Made by a program: the position numbers and the translations under genes. From NCBI GenBank assembly GCA_002869165.1, contig PKTK01000012.1, forward strand, positions 28,748 to 92,747: a stretch of DNA of 64,000 nucleotides, read 5' to 3'. The stretch comes from Candidatus Parcubacteria bacterium (GTDB lineage Bacteria; Patescibacteria; ABY1; BM507; UBA12075). A model generated the notes under the pieces. It had not been told where the DNA came from, ran no database searches, and saw nothing but the letters and a program-made list of their open reading frames with translations. Of the stretch, positions 31,164 to 41,009 are shown piece by piece; within the stretch, counting starts at the first letter, position 1, and each line of letters begins with the position of its first letter.

Positions 31164-32450
31164 CTATTTAGCAACATTCCATTCAAGCAACTTATCTATT
31201 GTTTTTCTAGAAGTCTGTACATTTACAAAATAATTTCGATATTCAGGAGTACCCAACCTCTTAATCACATCTGCATTTTCCTTATAGTGCATTTTCATAT
31301 GCTCAATATGTTCATCGATTTCCTTGTCTTCCACTTTAATATTTTCTTTTTCTGCAATTTCCCTGATTAATAAAGAAACTTTTACTCTATTAGTAGCATC
31401 AGGCAACATATCAATCTGCAATTGCTCTCTGGATTTACCAATACTTTTCAGGTAATCATCAAACTTAGCACCTTGTTGCGCGAGACCATTTTCCAACTCA
31501 GATAACATAGTTTGACCCTCCTGTTCAATCAACATTGGAGGGATATCACCAAATTTTGTATTTTTAACAATTTTATCAAGCAACTCCTTCTCTGTCTCTC
31601 TTCCTTGTTCTTGCTCTTTTTGTCCTTTAATACTTTTTTCGATATTTTCTTTCAGTTCTTTGAGACTTTTAAGTCCAAAAGCGATAGCAAATTCATCGTT
31701 TAGCTCAGGAAGCTTTCTGTCATAAACTTCTTTAATATCAACTTTAAAATCAACCATTTTACCAGCAATATTTTTCATATAATTATCTTCTGGATATGGC
31801 AAGCTAAATTCCTTATGATCACCCTTTTTAGCACCATTAAGCTGTTTATCAAAACCTGGCACTAAAAAATCCTTGCCCATCAATACAGCTGTGCCTTGAG
31901 CCTGTCCTCCTTCAATTGGAACATTATCGTGAAACATCTGAATATCTACAAGCACTTTATCACCTTCTTTTACTTCTCTATCAGCTAGGGTTTCAACCAC
32001 TCTTGATTCTTTTAGTTCATCAAGGGTTTTAGTTATTTCATCTTCTTCAACTTTAATTTCTTTTGGTTTAATTTTTAAATCTTTGTAACTTTCAATGGCA
32101 ACTTCTGGAATAATAGCTACAGATATTTTATATTCTACAGGGTTATTTGGAGCTAACTTTACAATATCAACTTTTGGTTGACCTATTAGTTTGCCGTCTC
32201 CAAGTTCAGCGAGAGCTTTTTCAATTGTTTTATTAATAGCTATTCGTGCAGCTTCCTCTAATATTGCCATTTCACCAATTTTCCCTTTCAAAACATCATA
32301 AGGAATTTTTCCTGATCTGAAGCCGTCAATTTTTACTTCCTTAGAGATCTTGGATACACCCTGATCGATGTATGGCTTGAACTCATCAACTGAAAGTTCA
32401 ACTGTAAGTTCTATTTGAGATTTTACAATCTCTCCTTTTTTTACATTCAT
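31164..32450 (-). CDS. tig: Trigger factor
   Basis: Ribosome-bound chaperone and peptidyl-prolyl isomerase, 428 residues, full length. N-terminal ribosome-binding domain (ELTVELSVDEFKPYI, GFRSGKIPYDVLKGKIG, the family G-F-R-x-G-K/R-x-P motif), FKBP-type domain (residues 150-240, KEGDKVLVDIQMFHDN, FSLPYPEDNYMKNIAGK) and a helical C-terminal chaperone domain (IVKNTKFGDIPPMLIEQEGQ). Monocistronic. Confidence 0.95.
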   Translation of the reverse strand: MNVKKGEIVKSQIELTVELSVDEFKPYIDQGVSKISKEVKIDGFRSGKIPYDVLKGKIGEMAILEEAARIAINKTIEKALAELGDGKLIGQPKVDIVKLAPNNPVEYKISVAIIPEVAIESYKDLKIKPKEIKVEEDEITKTLDELKESRVVETLADREVKEGDKVLVDIQMFHDNVPIEGGQAQGTAVLMGKDFLVPGFDKQLNGAKKGDHKEFSLPYPEDNYMKNIAGKMVDFKVDIKEVYDRKLPELNDEFAIAFGLKSLKELKENIEKSIKGQKEQEQGRETEKELLDKIVKNTKFGDIPPMLIEQEGQTMLSELENGLAQQGAKFDDYLKSIGKSREQLQIDMLPDATNRVKVSLLIREIAEKENIKVEDKEIDEHIEHMKMHYKENADVIKRLGTPEYRNYFVNVQTSRKTIDKLLEWNVAK

Positions 32451-32527
32451 AATATATTTTATTAATTTATTATTTAAGTTCTTGATTTTTTAAATTTTGG
32501 CAGGACTTTTTAGGGTCCTGCCTTTTT

Positions 32528-32743
32528 TTATACGCAACCGCAAGTTTGCCCACCTCCTGGAATGTAGTTTTTACGTAAATACACCGGTGTTGTAACTAGA
32601 ATGCCTGTATCCTTTCCACAAACCACACATCTTTCAGTCTCTTTACTTATATCACCAGTAAATATTTTTCCGCAATCAACACAATCAATTCTTCCGCCTT
32701 CAGTAATATTAAATCTTTCACAAGCACATTCTTCACATTTCAT
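32528..32743 (-). CDS. Small zinc-ribbon protein
   Basis: A 71-residue protein with three Cys pairs: CEECACERF, DCVDCGK, CVVCGK and a C-terminal TCGCV. This pattern is that of zinc ribbons; the family is unknown. It ends in GGGQTCGCV like FmdB-type small proteins. It is 10 bp downstream of ppaC, hence co-transcribed. Confidence 0.65.
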   Translation of the reverse strand: MKCEECACERFNITEGGRIDCVDCGKIFTGDISKETERCVVCGKDTGILVTTPVYLRKNYIPGGGQTCGCV

Positions 32744-32753
32744 TTTTTCTCTC

Positions 32754-33683
32754 CTATTTGTCGAATTCTTCTGAAAATTTTGGAGCTACCTGTTTTTTTC
32801 GTGACATTATTCCATCAATATACAGTCTTTTATTCTCCAAACTAGAGCCTAAGGCCTTCTCTACTCTAGCTTCATCAGTACTAGTTACTAAAAATCTTGA
32901 GCCTCCTTTGATTATATCCGTTAAAAACAGTACTACACTATGATATGCTTCTTGCTCTATCATTTCTTCCATTTTTTCAAGTAGTGCACCTTCTCTTGGT
33001 TCAAAAACACTTAAATCAGCTGTTTCTACTTGTCCGATGCCAAACTTACCATCTTTAAAATTAAAATCTTTAAAATCGCTTTTAATTATTTCTTCATCGC
33101 TTAAATCGGAAATATCACTGCGAACTTTAAATATTTCCATGCCAAAGTCCTCGAATGAAGAAACTTCTGCTACTCCTGACAAATGTTTAATAAGTTCTAT
33201 GTCAATATCAGTACAAGTTGGTGATTTGGTAATAACAGTATCAACTAACATAGCAGCAAGCATACAAGTAGCCATACTCTTCTCAATTTCTACTAAATTC
33301 TGCATATAAAGAGATGTAATAATAGAACAACTTGCCCCCCATGGCTTAATAATAACTTCAATTGGATTGCTATATTTAAAATCAAGCTTATGATGATCAA
33401 GGATCTCAACAATTTCAGCATCTTCAATTCCTTCTTGGGCTTGGGCAAATTCATTATGATCTACCAAGATTACTTTTTTCCCTGCTAATGAGTCAAGTTT
33501 TTCTGGTAATGCTACATTATATTTTTCCAAAATATATTTAGTTTCTTTGTTGGCTTCACCCGCTATTACAGGTTTGTAGATATCGGTATTCTCAATCTTA
33601 TTCTTTAGATTAGCGTATGAAATTGCTGCCACCACTGAATCTAAGTCTGGTGACTTATGACCGATTACATAAATATTAGACAT
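32754..33683 (-). CDS. ppaC: Manganese-dependent inorganic pyrophosphatase
   Basis: DHH-family PPase hydrolysing pyrophosphate, 309 residues as usual. Seen: YVIGHKSPDLDSVVAAI (metal-binding His and Asp), VDHNEF, EILDHHKLDF (DHH motif), the conserved PWGASCSIITSLY, AAMLVDTVITKSPT, and the C-terminal substrate-binding S-R-K-K-Q-V-x-P motif (IMSRKKQVAPKF). A downstream zinc-ribbon gene follows. Confidence 0.95.
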   Translation of the reverse strand: MSNIYVIGHKSPDLDSVVAAISYANLKNKIENTDIYKPVIAGEANKETKYILEKYNVALPEKLDSLAGKKVILVDHNEFAQAQEGIEDAEIVEILDHHKLDFKYSNPIEVIIKPWGASCSIITSLYMQNLVEIEKSMATCMLAAMLVDTVITKSPTCTDIDIELIKHLSGVAEVSSFEDFGMEIFKVRSDISDLSDEEIIKSDFKDFNFKDGKFGIGQVETADLSVFEPREGALLEKMEEMIEQEAYHSVVLFLTDIIKGGSRFLVTSTDEARVEKALGSSLENKRLYIDGIMSRKKQVAPKFSEEFDK

Positions 33684-33694
33684 ATTGTTTTGCT

Positions 33695-33789
33695 TGTCAT
33701 TTCAAACGAAGTGAGAGATCTGTGTTTATAATCAAAAATAATTTTGTATTATCAATTTATCTCTTCATTTCGCTACGTTTAAAATAACA
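33695..33789. repeat. GTCATTYC-type inverted repeat
   Basis: Arms TGTCATTTCAAACGAAGTGA (33695-) and TCTCTTCATTTCGCTACGTT ... ACA (to 33789), about 40 bp apart. It belongs by ends and design to the dispersed GTCATTYC element family, in the ppaC-nusA gap. Confidence 0.75.
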
Positions 33790-33809
33790 AAAATAATAAT
33801 TTCTAAAAA

Positions 33810-35057
33810 CTATTTTTCTTCGGTTGGTGCTTCTGTTTCAATTTCTGCTTTTTCTTCAAGCTCCTTTTCTTCAAGTGTATCATCATTATCTTCTTCTCCT
33901 TCAAGTTGAAGGACATCAATATTCCAACCAGTTAATTTGGCAGCTAGTCTTGCATTTTGACCTGATTTTCCAATTGCAAGCGACAACTGATCAGAACTAA
34001 CAAAAACCTTAGCTTTTTTACTTTCCTCATCAGTCTCTACTTTAATAATCTTAGCTGGAGATAAAGCATTGGAAATATATGCCACAGGATCATCATCGTA
34101 TTCAATAATATCAACCTTTTCACCACCAAGCTCGGTTATAATTGTTTGGATACGAGCACCACGTTGACCCACACAAGATCCGATTGGGTCAACATTTTCT
34201 GAGTCAGTAAAAACTGCTACTTTTGATCTAGCGCCTGCTTCCCGGGCTACTCCTTTTAGATCAATTAAACCGTTTGAAATCTCTGGAATTTCTAAATAGA
34301 ATATTTTCTTCAAGATCTCTTCTGACGTTCTTGAGAGTAAAATTTCTGGTCCTCGAGGTTTAAGAGACACTTGTTTTACATAAACTTTAATTCTCTCGCC
34401 TGGTAAGTATTTCTCGCCTCTGATTTGTTCATCCATTGGAAGAACTCCAACGGATTTACCCAAGTCTACCAAAATAACTGAACCTTCTCTTCTTTGCACA
34501 GAACCGCTAACTACTTCGCCTTCTTTGTCCTTAAATTCAGAAAATACCATTTCTCTTTCAGCTTCTCTAAGTTTTTGGATAATAACCTGTTTGGCAGTTT
34601 GAGCTGCCATTCTACCATAAGCAGGAGGAGTCTCTAGTTTTATTTTTAATTCGTCGCCAACTTTGACTGTTTTTTTGATCATCTTAGCATCTGATATTTG
34701 AATATCAGTTTTGTGATTAAATTTTCTTTCTTCTTCCTCGCCGTCCTCTTCAACTTTTACTGTTTCAATCTTTTTGTCTTCCTTTTTTTCTTTTTTATTA
34801 TCTTCTTTTTCTTCCGCTTCTCCCTCTTCAAGCTCTTGAAGTTCTTCTTCAGGTAAATCGTCTACCACTGTTTTTACATCATAGATTTTAGACTTAGTAA
34901 TTTCTTCAGCAAACTCTACTTTAATATTTTGGTTCTTTTTACCAAAATCTTTTCTATAAGCAGCTGCTAGAGCTGATTCAATAGTTTCAATAACAGCATC
35001 ATATTCCAGCTGTTTTTCATCACAAATTTGCTTAATAGCATTTGTAATTTCTTTCAT
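33810..35057 (-). CDS. nusA: Transcription termination/antitermination factor NusA
   Basis: A 415-residue NusA: the N-terminal domain starts KEITNAIKQICDEKQLEYDA and is followed by an unusual acidic/basic low-complexity insert (residues 72-115, EELQELEEGEAEEKEDN). Then come S1 (GEVVSGSVQRREGSVILVDL), KH1 (RTSEEILKKIFYLEIPEI) and KH2 (SCVGQRGARIQTIITELGGE; AIGKSGQNARLAAKLTGW). The acidic C-terminal tail stops short of the AR repeats. The insert is odd for the family. A 5' hairpin ACTAGTTTATC/GATAACTAGT (35120-35145) lies in the leader. infB and rbfA are elsewhere. Confidence 0.95.
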   Translation of the reverse strand: MKEITNAIKQICDEKQLEYDAVIETIESALAAAYRKDFGKKNQNIKVEFAEEITKSKIYDVKTVVDDLPEEELQELEEGEAEEKEDNKKEKKEDKKIETVKVEEDGEEEERKFNHKTDIQISDAKMIKKTVKVGDELKIKLETPPAYGRMAAQTAKQVIIQKLREAEREMVFSEFKDKEGEVVSGSVQRREGSVILVDLGKSVGVLPMDEQIRGEKYLPGERIKVYVKQVSLKPRGPEILLSRTSEEILKKIFYLEIPEISNGLIDLKGVAREAGARSKVAVFTDSENVDPIGSCVGQRGARIQTIITELGGEKVDIIEYDDDPVAYISNALSPAKIIKVETDEESKKAKVFVSSDQLSLAIGKSGQNARLAAKLTGWNIDVLQLEGEEDNDDTLEEKELEEKAEIETEAPTEEK

Positions 35058-35230
35058 ATATTTATTTCTATCCTCCTATTTAATTGGAGTTATTAATAAT
35101 TAAAAAATTTAAAAAAAATACTAGTTTATCGATATTGATAACTAGTCTTAATATGAATTATACTAACATATAAAAATGTAAATGTCAAACTCCCATACCG
35201 GTTTATTAATATCTAATAATTATCACACAC

Positions 35231-35305
35231 TTTGTCATTCCCACGAAGGCGGGAATCCACAACAATGCTACAAACCTGAATTCCCGCCTTCGTGGGAATG
35301 ACAAA
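35231..35305. repeat. GTCATTCC inverted repeat
   Basis: 26-bp perfect arms (TTTGTCATTCCCACGAAGGC ... and its complement) around a 23-bp spacer. This is the best-preserved member of the dispersed family. Confidence 0.9.
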
Positions 35306-35337
35306 AAAATAAAACTAAAACGGCAAAACAATTAAAT

Positions 35338-35371
35338 AAAAAATGTACATACATATGTACGTACATTTTTT
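35338..35371 (-). terminator. ppsA terminator
   Basis: AAAAAATGTACATAC / GTACGTACATTTTTT with one mismatch and a T tract on the minus strand. Confidence 0.75.
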
Positions 35372-35391
35372 ATTTAGATTATTTCAAGATT

Positions 35392-37794
35392 TTATTTTTT
35401 CTTTTTCTTTCCCTTAAGACTTTCTTCTTTCTTGTTAACTGCAATTGTTGTTTTTACAACTGTGTCTGGGATCAAAGAAATGGAATCGATACCACATTCA
35501 ACTAGGAATGTTGCAAAGTCTGGAAAATCAGATGGAGCTTGACCACAGATTCCAACTTTGGTCTTTGTTTCCTTGGCAACTTCAATTAAGTATTTTACCA
35601 GCGTCTTTACAGCTTCGTTCTTTTCGTTAGAAACACCAGCTACTTCCAAAGTTCCACCTGCATCACGATCAATTCCTAGAGTTAATTGAGTCAGATCATT
35701 AGATCCGATTGAAAAACCATCGAACTCTTTGGCAAACTCATGAGCTAAAATAATATTTGCAGGAATCTCTGCCATCACATAAATTTCAAGTCCGTTCTTG
35801 CCTCTCTTGAGCCCGTGTTTAGCCATAATTCCTTTTACCTTTTTACCTTCTTCAACGGTTCTACAAAAGGGAATCATAATTTTAATATTTGTTAGCCCCA
35901 TATCATCTCGGACTTTTCGTAAGGCTTCACATTCGAGTTCAAAAGCAGGTAAAAATAAATCTGAATAATACCTGCTAGCACCACGCCAACCAATCATTGG
36001 ATTTGATTCAACTGGCTCATATTCTCGCCCACCTATCAAATTAGCATATTCGTTAGATTTAAAATCAGAAAGTCTAACAATCACATCCTTTGGATAAAAA
36101 GCTGCTCCAATTGTAGCAATTCCTTCAGCCATTTTGTCCACAAAAAACTGTTTTTTGTTATTGTAGTCCTTGGTAATCTCAGCAATTTCTGCTTTTACTT
36201 TTTTGTCCTTTAGTTTGGCAAAATTCATTAAAGCCAAAGGGTGAACTTTGATAAAATTGTTGATAATAAACTCAAGGCGAGCCAAACCAACTCCATCATT
36301 TGGAATAAATGAATCAGCAAATGCAGCATCAGGTTCTCCGACATTCATCATAATCTTGGTCTTTGGCCTCTTTAAATCCTTGATATTAGTTTTACCAACT
36401 TTGTAAGGTAAAATTCCAGAATATACAAAGCCGTCTTCCCCTTCAGCACAACTTACTGTTATGTTGGCTCCTGTTTTTATTTTTTGAGAAGCAACCTCTG
36501 TTCCTACCACACAAGGAATTCCCATCTCCCGAGAAATAATAGCAGCGTGACAAGTTCTACCACCTTTATCAGTTACAATAGCTCCCGCAATCTTCATAAT
36601 TGGCTCCCAGTCAGGATCTGTCATGTCAGTTACTAATACTTCACCTGCTTTAAATTTATGAATATCTTTAATATCCATTATACGATTCGCTTTACCGGCG
36701 CCAATTTTTGAACCAACTGATTGACCTTCGAGTATTGGTTTGGCAGAGCCTTTTTCTATTTTATATTTCTCTATAACATTCACGTCCTTTTGTGATTGAA
36801 CTGTTTCAGGTCTAGCTTGCACGATATAGAGTTGCTTATCAACACCATCCAATGCCCACTCCATATCCATAGGACGCTTATAGTGCTTCTCAATTATCAT
36901 TGCCCATTTTGCCAACTTCTTTGCCTGTGCATCTGTGATAGAATATTTCTTCTGATCTTTTACAGGAACTTTTATATCCTTAACTGGGTTTGCTGGATCA
37001 TTTGAGTAAACCATTCTCAATCCTTTTTTACCCAGTTTTTTTGAAATAATAGCTCCAGTCGGTTTAAAGACAAAAAATTCATCTGGATTAACCTTGCCTT
37101 GTACGATATTTTCTCCTAGTCCATAAATTGAATTGATTAAAACCGCGTTTTCAAAACCACTTTCAGTATCAATTGAAAACATAACACCTGAAGCTGCCTT
37201 ATCTGAACGAGCCATTTTTTGAACTCCAGCTGACAAAGCAATTTTAAAATGATCAAAACCCTTATCAACACGATATGAAATTGCCCTATTAGTAAACAAT
37301 GAAGCAATACATTTCTTCACGGCTTCAAGTACATATTTTTCTCCCTTCACATTCAAGAAGGTTTCTTGCTGACCTGCAAATGAAGCATCGGGCAAATCCT
37401 CAGCTGTAGCTGAAGAACGAATCGCTACATCGACATTAGCTTTCTTGTAAGTCTTGGAAAGTTTTTTGTAAGCTTTAGCTACTTCGTCTTCAAGTTCTTT
37501 AGGTACTTTAGCTTTTAAAATTGTTTTTCTAACTTCAGCCCCTCTTTTCATAAGATCACGAACATCACCTGTATCGAGTCCCTTTAAGATTCTCTTGATC
37601 TCTTTTTTAAGTCCGGCCTTTTCCATGAAATAATCATAGGCATAAGCTGTGGTTGCAAAACCATTTGGTACCTTAACACCTTCTTTTGTTAGGTTTCGAT
37701 ACATTTCACCAAGACTGGCGTTTTTACCACCAACACTTGGCACATCCTTGATGCCTAACTCATCAAAAAATTTAACGAATTGTTTTTTTGCCAT
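35392..37794 (-). CDS. ppsA: Phosphoenolpyruvate synthase
   Basis: An 800-residue three-domain enzyme (EC 2.7.9.2) interconverting pyruvate + ATP and PEP + AMP + Pi. N-terminal ATP-grasp (SVGGKNASLGEMYRNL, AIRSSATAEDLPDASFAGQQ), central swivelling phospho-His domain (DKGGRTCHAAIISREMGIPC with the catalytic His), C-terminal barrel (GLARLEFIINNF, GSNDLTQLTLGIDRD, VGICGQAPSDFPDF with the catalytic Cys). A Lys-rich tail KKEESLKGKKKKK is odd but occurs in reduced genomes. It may feed a fermentative lower glycolysis. Monocistronic. Confidence 0.95.
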   Translation of the reverse strand: MAKKQFVKFFDELGIKDVPSVGGKNASLGEMYRNLTKEGVKVPNGFATTAYAYDYFMEKAGLKKEIKRILKGLDTGDVRDLMKRGAEVRKTILKAKVPKELEDEVAKAYKKLSKTYKKANVDVAIRSSATAEDLPDASFAGQQETFLNVKGEKYVLEAVKKCIASLFTNRAISYRVDKGFDHFKIALSAGVQKMARSDKAASGVMFSIDTESGFENAVLINSIYGLGENIVQGKVNPDEFFVFKPTGAIISKKLGKKGLRMVYSNDPANPVKDIKVPVKDQKKYSITDAQAKKLAKWAMIIEKHYKRPMDMEWALDGVDKQLYIVQARPETVQSQKDVNVIEKYKIEKGSAKPILEGQSVGSKIGAGKANRIMDIKDIHKFKAGEVLVTDMTDPDWEPIMKIAGAIVTDKGGRTCHAAIISREMGIPCVVGTEVASQKIKTGANITVSCAEGEDGFVYSGILPYKVGKTNIKDLKRPKTKIMMNVGEPDAAFADSFIPNDGVGLARLEFIINNFIKVHPLALMNFAKLKDKKVKAEIAEITKDYNNKKQFFVDKMAEGIATIGAAFYPKDVIVRLSDFKSNEYANLIGGREYEPVESNPMIGWRGASRYYSDLFLPAFELECEALRKVRDDMGLTNIKIMIPFCRTVEEGKKVKGIMAKHGLKRGKNGLEIYVMAEIPANIILAHEFAKEFDGFSIGSNDLTQLTLGIDRDAGGTLEVAGVSNEKNEAVKTLVKYLIEVAKETKTKVGICGQAPSDFPDFATFLVECGIDSISLIPDTVVKTTIAVNKKEESLKGKKKKK

Positions 37795-37860
37795 ATAAAA
37801 ATTTTTACAATCAGTAAAGTCGTTCCTTTACTCCTTGTTGTTATTAAATTATTAGAGTAT

Positions 37861-38226
37861 TTAAAATTTTAGATATTTACTTGCATAAGAACCAATATAA
37901 GGAAGCTCTTTCTTGTCTCCGTTATTAGCATTGATAATGCCCATAACTGCAAGAACTAAATATGCAGCATACAAAAGCGGATACAAAAGCATGCCAATCA
38001 AAGTCAAAGCAACCAGGATACTTACCGCAATATCTGCAATTATCAAACCAAGGGCTTGTTTAACATGAAATTTGGCAAACTCGCTTTTTTTCATTTTCTC
38101 ATCTAGAAAAAACCAAATAACGCCAATTAGCAAATATGCCAAAATAGCGCAGACTTTTTCATTCTCCACTTTTTTGTTTTCTTCTTTTTTTTCTTCCTCT
38201 TTTTTTACTTGTTTTTCTTCTTGCAT
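37861..38226 (-). CDS. DUF4870-like small membrane protein
   Basis: A 121-residue protein. A Glu/Lys-rich N-terminal tail of about 25 residues is followed by three or four helices (VCAILAYLLIGVIWFFL, ALGLIIADIAVSILVALTLIG, LYAAYLVLAVMGIINAN) with KFHVKQALGL between them, the hallmark of the DUF4870/Tic20-like group. Function unknown. Confidence 0.75.
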   Translation of the reverse strand: MQEEKQVKKEEEKKEENKKVENEKVCAILAYLLIGVIWFFLDEKMKKSEFAKFHVKQALGLIIADIAVSILVALTLIGMLLYPLLYAAYLVLAVMGIINANNGDKKELPYIGSYASKYLKF

Positions 38227-38313
38227 AAAGTTTCAGATAAACATACAATCAAGACAAGCCTGGTTATATGTTTAGATAGATTTTAATCTTTTTTATTATA
38301 ACATATTTTTTGA

Positions 38314-38338
38314 TATAATTGTAATGAATTACAATTAT
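38314..38338 (+). promoter_or_regulatory. Promoter with overlapping palindromic operator
   Basis: TATAAT at 38314-38319 overlaps the perfect 11-bp inverted repeat ATAATTGTAAT-GA-ATTACAATTAT (38315-38338), upstream of the 552-residue membrane protein. It looks like a repressor site; the repressor is not identified. Confidence 0.6.
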
Positions 38339-38399
38339 AAGCGCATATACCAAATCAACAAACACAAATTCAAATCTCATAAATAAATCAAACCCAAAA

Positions 38400-40058
38400 A
38401 TGAATTTTTTCACAAACAAACTAAAAAAAATTCTTCCTTGGTTTAGTTTTTACTTAGCTGTCTTTTTTTTGGCTTTAAATATTTCATATTCTTATCTTGA
38501 TTATGATCTTGGTTGGCACTTACAGGTTGGAAAAACTATCTTAGAAAACAAATCAGTTCCCCATATAAATACTGATTTAAATATTATAGGACCAATCGAG
38601 TGGGTTGATCACGAGTGGCTTCTAAATCTAGGTAATTATTATATTTTCAATAATTTTGGCTATTTAGCGCTAAATATTATCTATGCTCTTCTTCTTTGCT
38701 TGTTTGTATATCTGGTTCAAGTACTTTTTTACAGATTTTACCTAGAACCGAAACTAAGCAACAAAAAAAGCAAAGATATCTCTCTTTATAATAGAGCATT
38801 TTTTATATTTAGTTCCCTTTCTTTTTTTGCTGTGATAGCCATGTCTCCTTTCATCGGGATTCGCTTCCAAATATTTGGTAATATTCTATTTGTTCTGCTC
38901 TTATTAATACTTGCTCAAGCTAGCCACAAAACTTATTTATATCTTTGGTGGCTGTCTCCCTTATTTATTGCTTGGGTAAATCTTCATGGAAGTTTTTTGA
39001 TAGGTATAGCTGTGATGTGGATCTTGTTGTTTTATGTTTTGGTCTCAAAATTTTTCCGCAACAGCTTTTTTGCTAAATACTTTTATTTTGAATTACTTCA
39101 AAACAAAATTAGAATATTTGTCTTTGTTTTAGTCGCTTCTTTTTCAACTCTGATAAACCCATACTGGATTAAACTTTTTTCTTTTTTAAAAGATTATTCC
39201 AACACTCTCTATATGAAAAAGATAGTTGAATGGCGAAGTTTTTATGAATTACCAATTTTATATAATGAATTTTTATATACTGCTATTTTTGCTTATGCTC
39301 TAAGTATCATTGGGCTAAATATTTTTCTAAAAAATAAAAATAGTGGGTTTCTGATATATATAAAAAAAATAAATGCTTGGTATTTTTTTCTTGGAATATT
39401 CTTTTTCTTAATGTCGCTCAAATCAAAAAGACATTTCCCTTTGTTTTTCGTTACTAGTTTGCCCTTATTGCTTCAATTTATTTATTTTGAATTTTCAGAT
39501 ATTACCAAAACTCGCGCTTTTGAAATTACAAACAAATATTTAAAAATATTATCTACAATAATCTTTTTTATTTTATCAATATATTATTTTATTAACATTA
39601 ATTTTTTTACTGATCCTTTTGATAATAAATATTGCGCCTTCCAGCCCTGTAAGGTTTTTTCCTTCGTTCAAGCACTACCTGATTATCAGGAATTAAACAT
39701 ATTGAATGAATATTCCTGGGGAGGATATATGCTCTGGAAAGATTCAAATAAAGGCGTTTTTATAGATGGGCGTATGCCTCAACTTAGCATGAAAGGCTCA
39801 AGCATTCTTGAGGAATATTTAAGCTTTTTTGATACCACAACAAACCAAGAAAAATTGGATGAATACGATATAGATTTGATAATCCTAAAAAAAGAAGCTA
39901 AACTAAAGCTAAGCAAACTAGAACAAAGTTTTCTAGACTTAAATCCAGATGACTACAACTATGAGGAAGAAAACATTGTGACATTTCTTAATACTAGCTC
40001 TCTGTGGAGCAAGGTTTACGAAGACAGTATTAGTCTAGTATATCTTAAAAATTTATAA
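38400..40058 (+). CDS. Polytopic membrane protein, GT-C glycosyltransferase-like
   Basis: A 552-residue protein with about 10 membrane helices in the first 410 residues and a soluble C-terminal domain. An acidic loop early on (YLDYDLGWHLQVGKTIL) sits where GT-C enzymes carry catalytic acidic residues. The C-terminal NEYSWGGYMLWKDSNKGVFI and DGRMPQL are found in Patescibacterial members of this type. The donor would be a lipid-linked sugar, plausibly made by the DPM1-like GT2 downstream. No conserved GT signature beyond topology was verified. Confidence 0.65.
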   Translation: MNFFTNKLKKILPWFSFYLAVFFLALNISYSYLDYDLGWHLQVGKTILENKSVPHINTDLNIIGPIEWVDHEWLLNLGNYYIFNNFGYLALNIIYALLLCLFVYLVQVLFYRFYLEPKLSNKKSKDISLYNRAFFIFSSLSFFAVIAMSPFIGIRFQIFGNILFVLLLLILAQASHKTYLYLWWLSPLFIAWVNLHGSFLIGIAVMWILLFYVLVSKFFRNSFFAKYFYFELLQNKIRIFVFVLVASFSTLINPYWIKLFSFLKDYSNTLYMKKIVEWRSFYELPILYNEFLYTAIFAYALSIIGLNIFLKNKNSGFLIYIKKINAWYFFLGIFFFLMSLKSKRHFPLFFVTSLPLLLQFIYFEFSDITKTRAFEITNKYLKILSTIIFFILSIYYFININFFTDPFDNKYCAFQPCKVFSFVQALPDYQELNILNEYSWGGYMLWKDSNKGVFIDGRMPQLSMKGSSILEEYLSFFDTTTNQEKLDEYDIDLIILKKEAKLKLSKLEQSFLDLNPDDYNYEEENIVTFLNTSSLWSKVYEDSISLVYLKNL

Positions 40059-40146
40059 TTATTAATTTAAAATTTGTAAACAATTTATAATATTTTTTTA
40101 AATTACAAAATAACTTTTTTATCCGCCTTCTCTTCTACGATCGAAA

Positions 40147-40177
40147 GACCTCAGACGTCCCGGGGACGTCGGAGGTC
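40147..40177. repeat. GC-rich hairpin in an AT-rich gap
   Basis: GACCTC(A)GACGTCC / GGACGTC(G)GAGGTC with a 3-nt loop. It contrasts sharply in GC with its flanks. It may be a terminator-like or mobile hairpin; there is no T tract. Confidence 0.7.
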
Positions 40178-40212
40178 TAAATAGCTCGAATAATGTTATA
40201 AATCTATAAATA

Positions 40213-40956
40213 ATGTATCTATCTCTAATAATTCCAATTTATAACGAAGAAGAAAATCTGGAAAACAATATTTTTCAAATTTTGTCATACTTAAAAACAC
40301 GGAAGTTTCCTTTTGAAATAATTTTAGTTAATGACGGCTCCACTGATGATACACTTAAAATTGCCAAAAGGCTTAGCAAAAAACACCAATCTATCAAACT
40401 AATCTCATATAAACAAAACAAAGGCAAAGGTCATGCCATCCGCCAAGGATTACTGGCTGGAAAGGGTGAATATCTAGGCTTTGTTGATGCTGACAATGCC
40501 AGTCCGATTAAAAACATCCAAAGATCTTTGATTAGCTTGCAAAATGCATATGATGTGGTTATTGGCAGTAGAAATGAAGCGGATGTTTTTGGAGCTAGAC
40601 AAATCAAACCACAAAATAGAATTAAAAGAGTCCTAGGTACTGGTGGAAATAAATTAATTAAGATAATTATCAGACAAAACATCAATGACACTCAATGTTG
40701 TTTTAAAATGTTTACTAGAAGATTTGTTGACTCAGTAATCCCTAAAACAAAAATCAATCGCTGGGCGATTGATGTTGAAATACTACTACTTGCCAAAAGG
40801 CATAATTACAAAATAGACATTATTCCAATTGAATGGACTTGTGGACCAGTAAGTCGGGTTGGAGTGCTTGGGTATTTTATAACCCTAAAAGAATTATTAG
40901 AAATATTGCTAAGAGATACACGAGGAATATACAAGAATACAAGAAATAAATTATAA
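40213..40956 (+). CDS. GT2 glycosyltransferase, dolichyl-phosphate mannosyl/glucosyl type
   Basis: A 247-residue GT-A enzyme that adds a sugar to a polyprenyl phosphate. Seen: LSLIIPIYNEEENL, EIILVNDGSTDDTL, the Asp motif GFVDADNASP, NDTQCCFKMFTRRFVDSV and RWAIDVEILLLAKRH, the order of DPM1/ALG5-like proteins. It has no C-terminal membrane helices. It follows the GT-C-like protein on the same strand; they may form a lipid-linked sugar pathway (inferred). Confidence 0.88.
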   Translation: MYLSLIIPIYNEEENLENNIFQILSYLKTRKFPFEIILVNDGSTDDTLKIAKRLSKKHQSIKLISYKQNKGKGHAIRQGLLAGKGEYLGFVDADNASPIKNIQRSLISLQNAYDVVIGSRNEADVFGARQIKPQNRIKRVLGTGGNKLIKIIIRQNINDTQCCFKMFTRRFVDSVIPKTKINRWAIDVEILLLAKRHNYKIDIIPIEWTCGPVSRVGVLGYFITLKELLEILLRDTRGIYKNTRNKL

Positions 40957-41009
40957 TTATTATTTTTCAAATAACAAAAATAAAGTTCTTTATCAAAAAG
41001 TAGGAGAAT

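Larger units (their letters stand above)
35058..35391. other. nusA-ppsA gap
   Basis: Holds the nusA leader hairpin (35120-35145), a minus-strand TATAAT (35157-35162), a GTCATTCC inverted repeat (35231-35305) and the ppsA terminator (35338-35371). No gene seen. Confidence 0.6.

Noticed and set aside
32495..32530. Hairpin GGCAGGAC/GTCCTGCC as terminator of the zinc-ribbon gene
   Set aside because: The T tract is on the plus strand, where no gene ends; on the minus strand there is no T run, so its role is unclear and it was not annotated.
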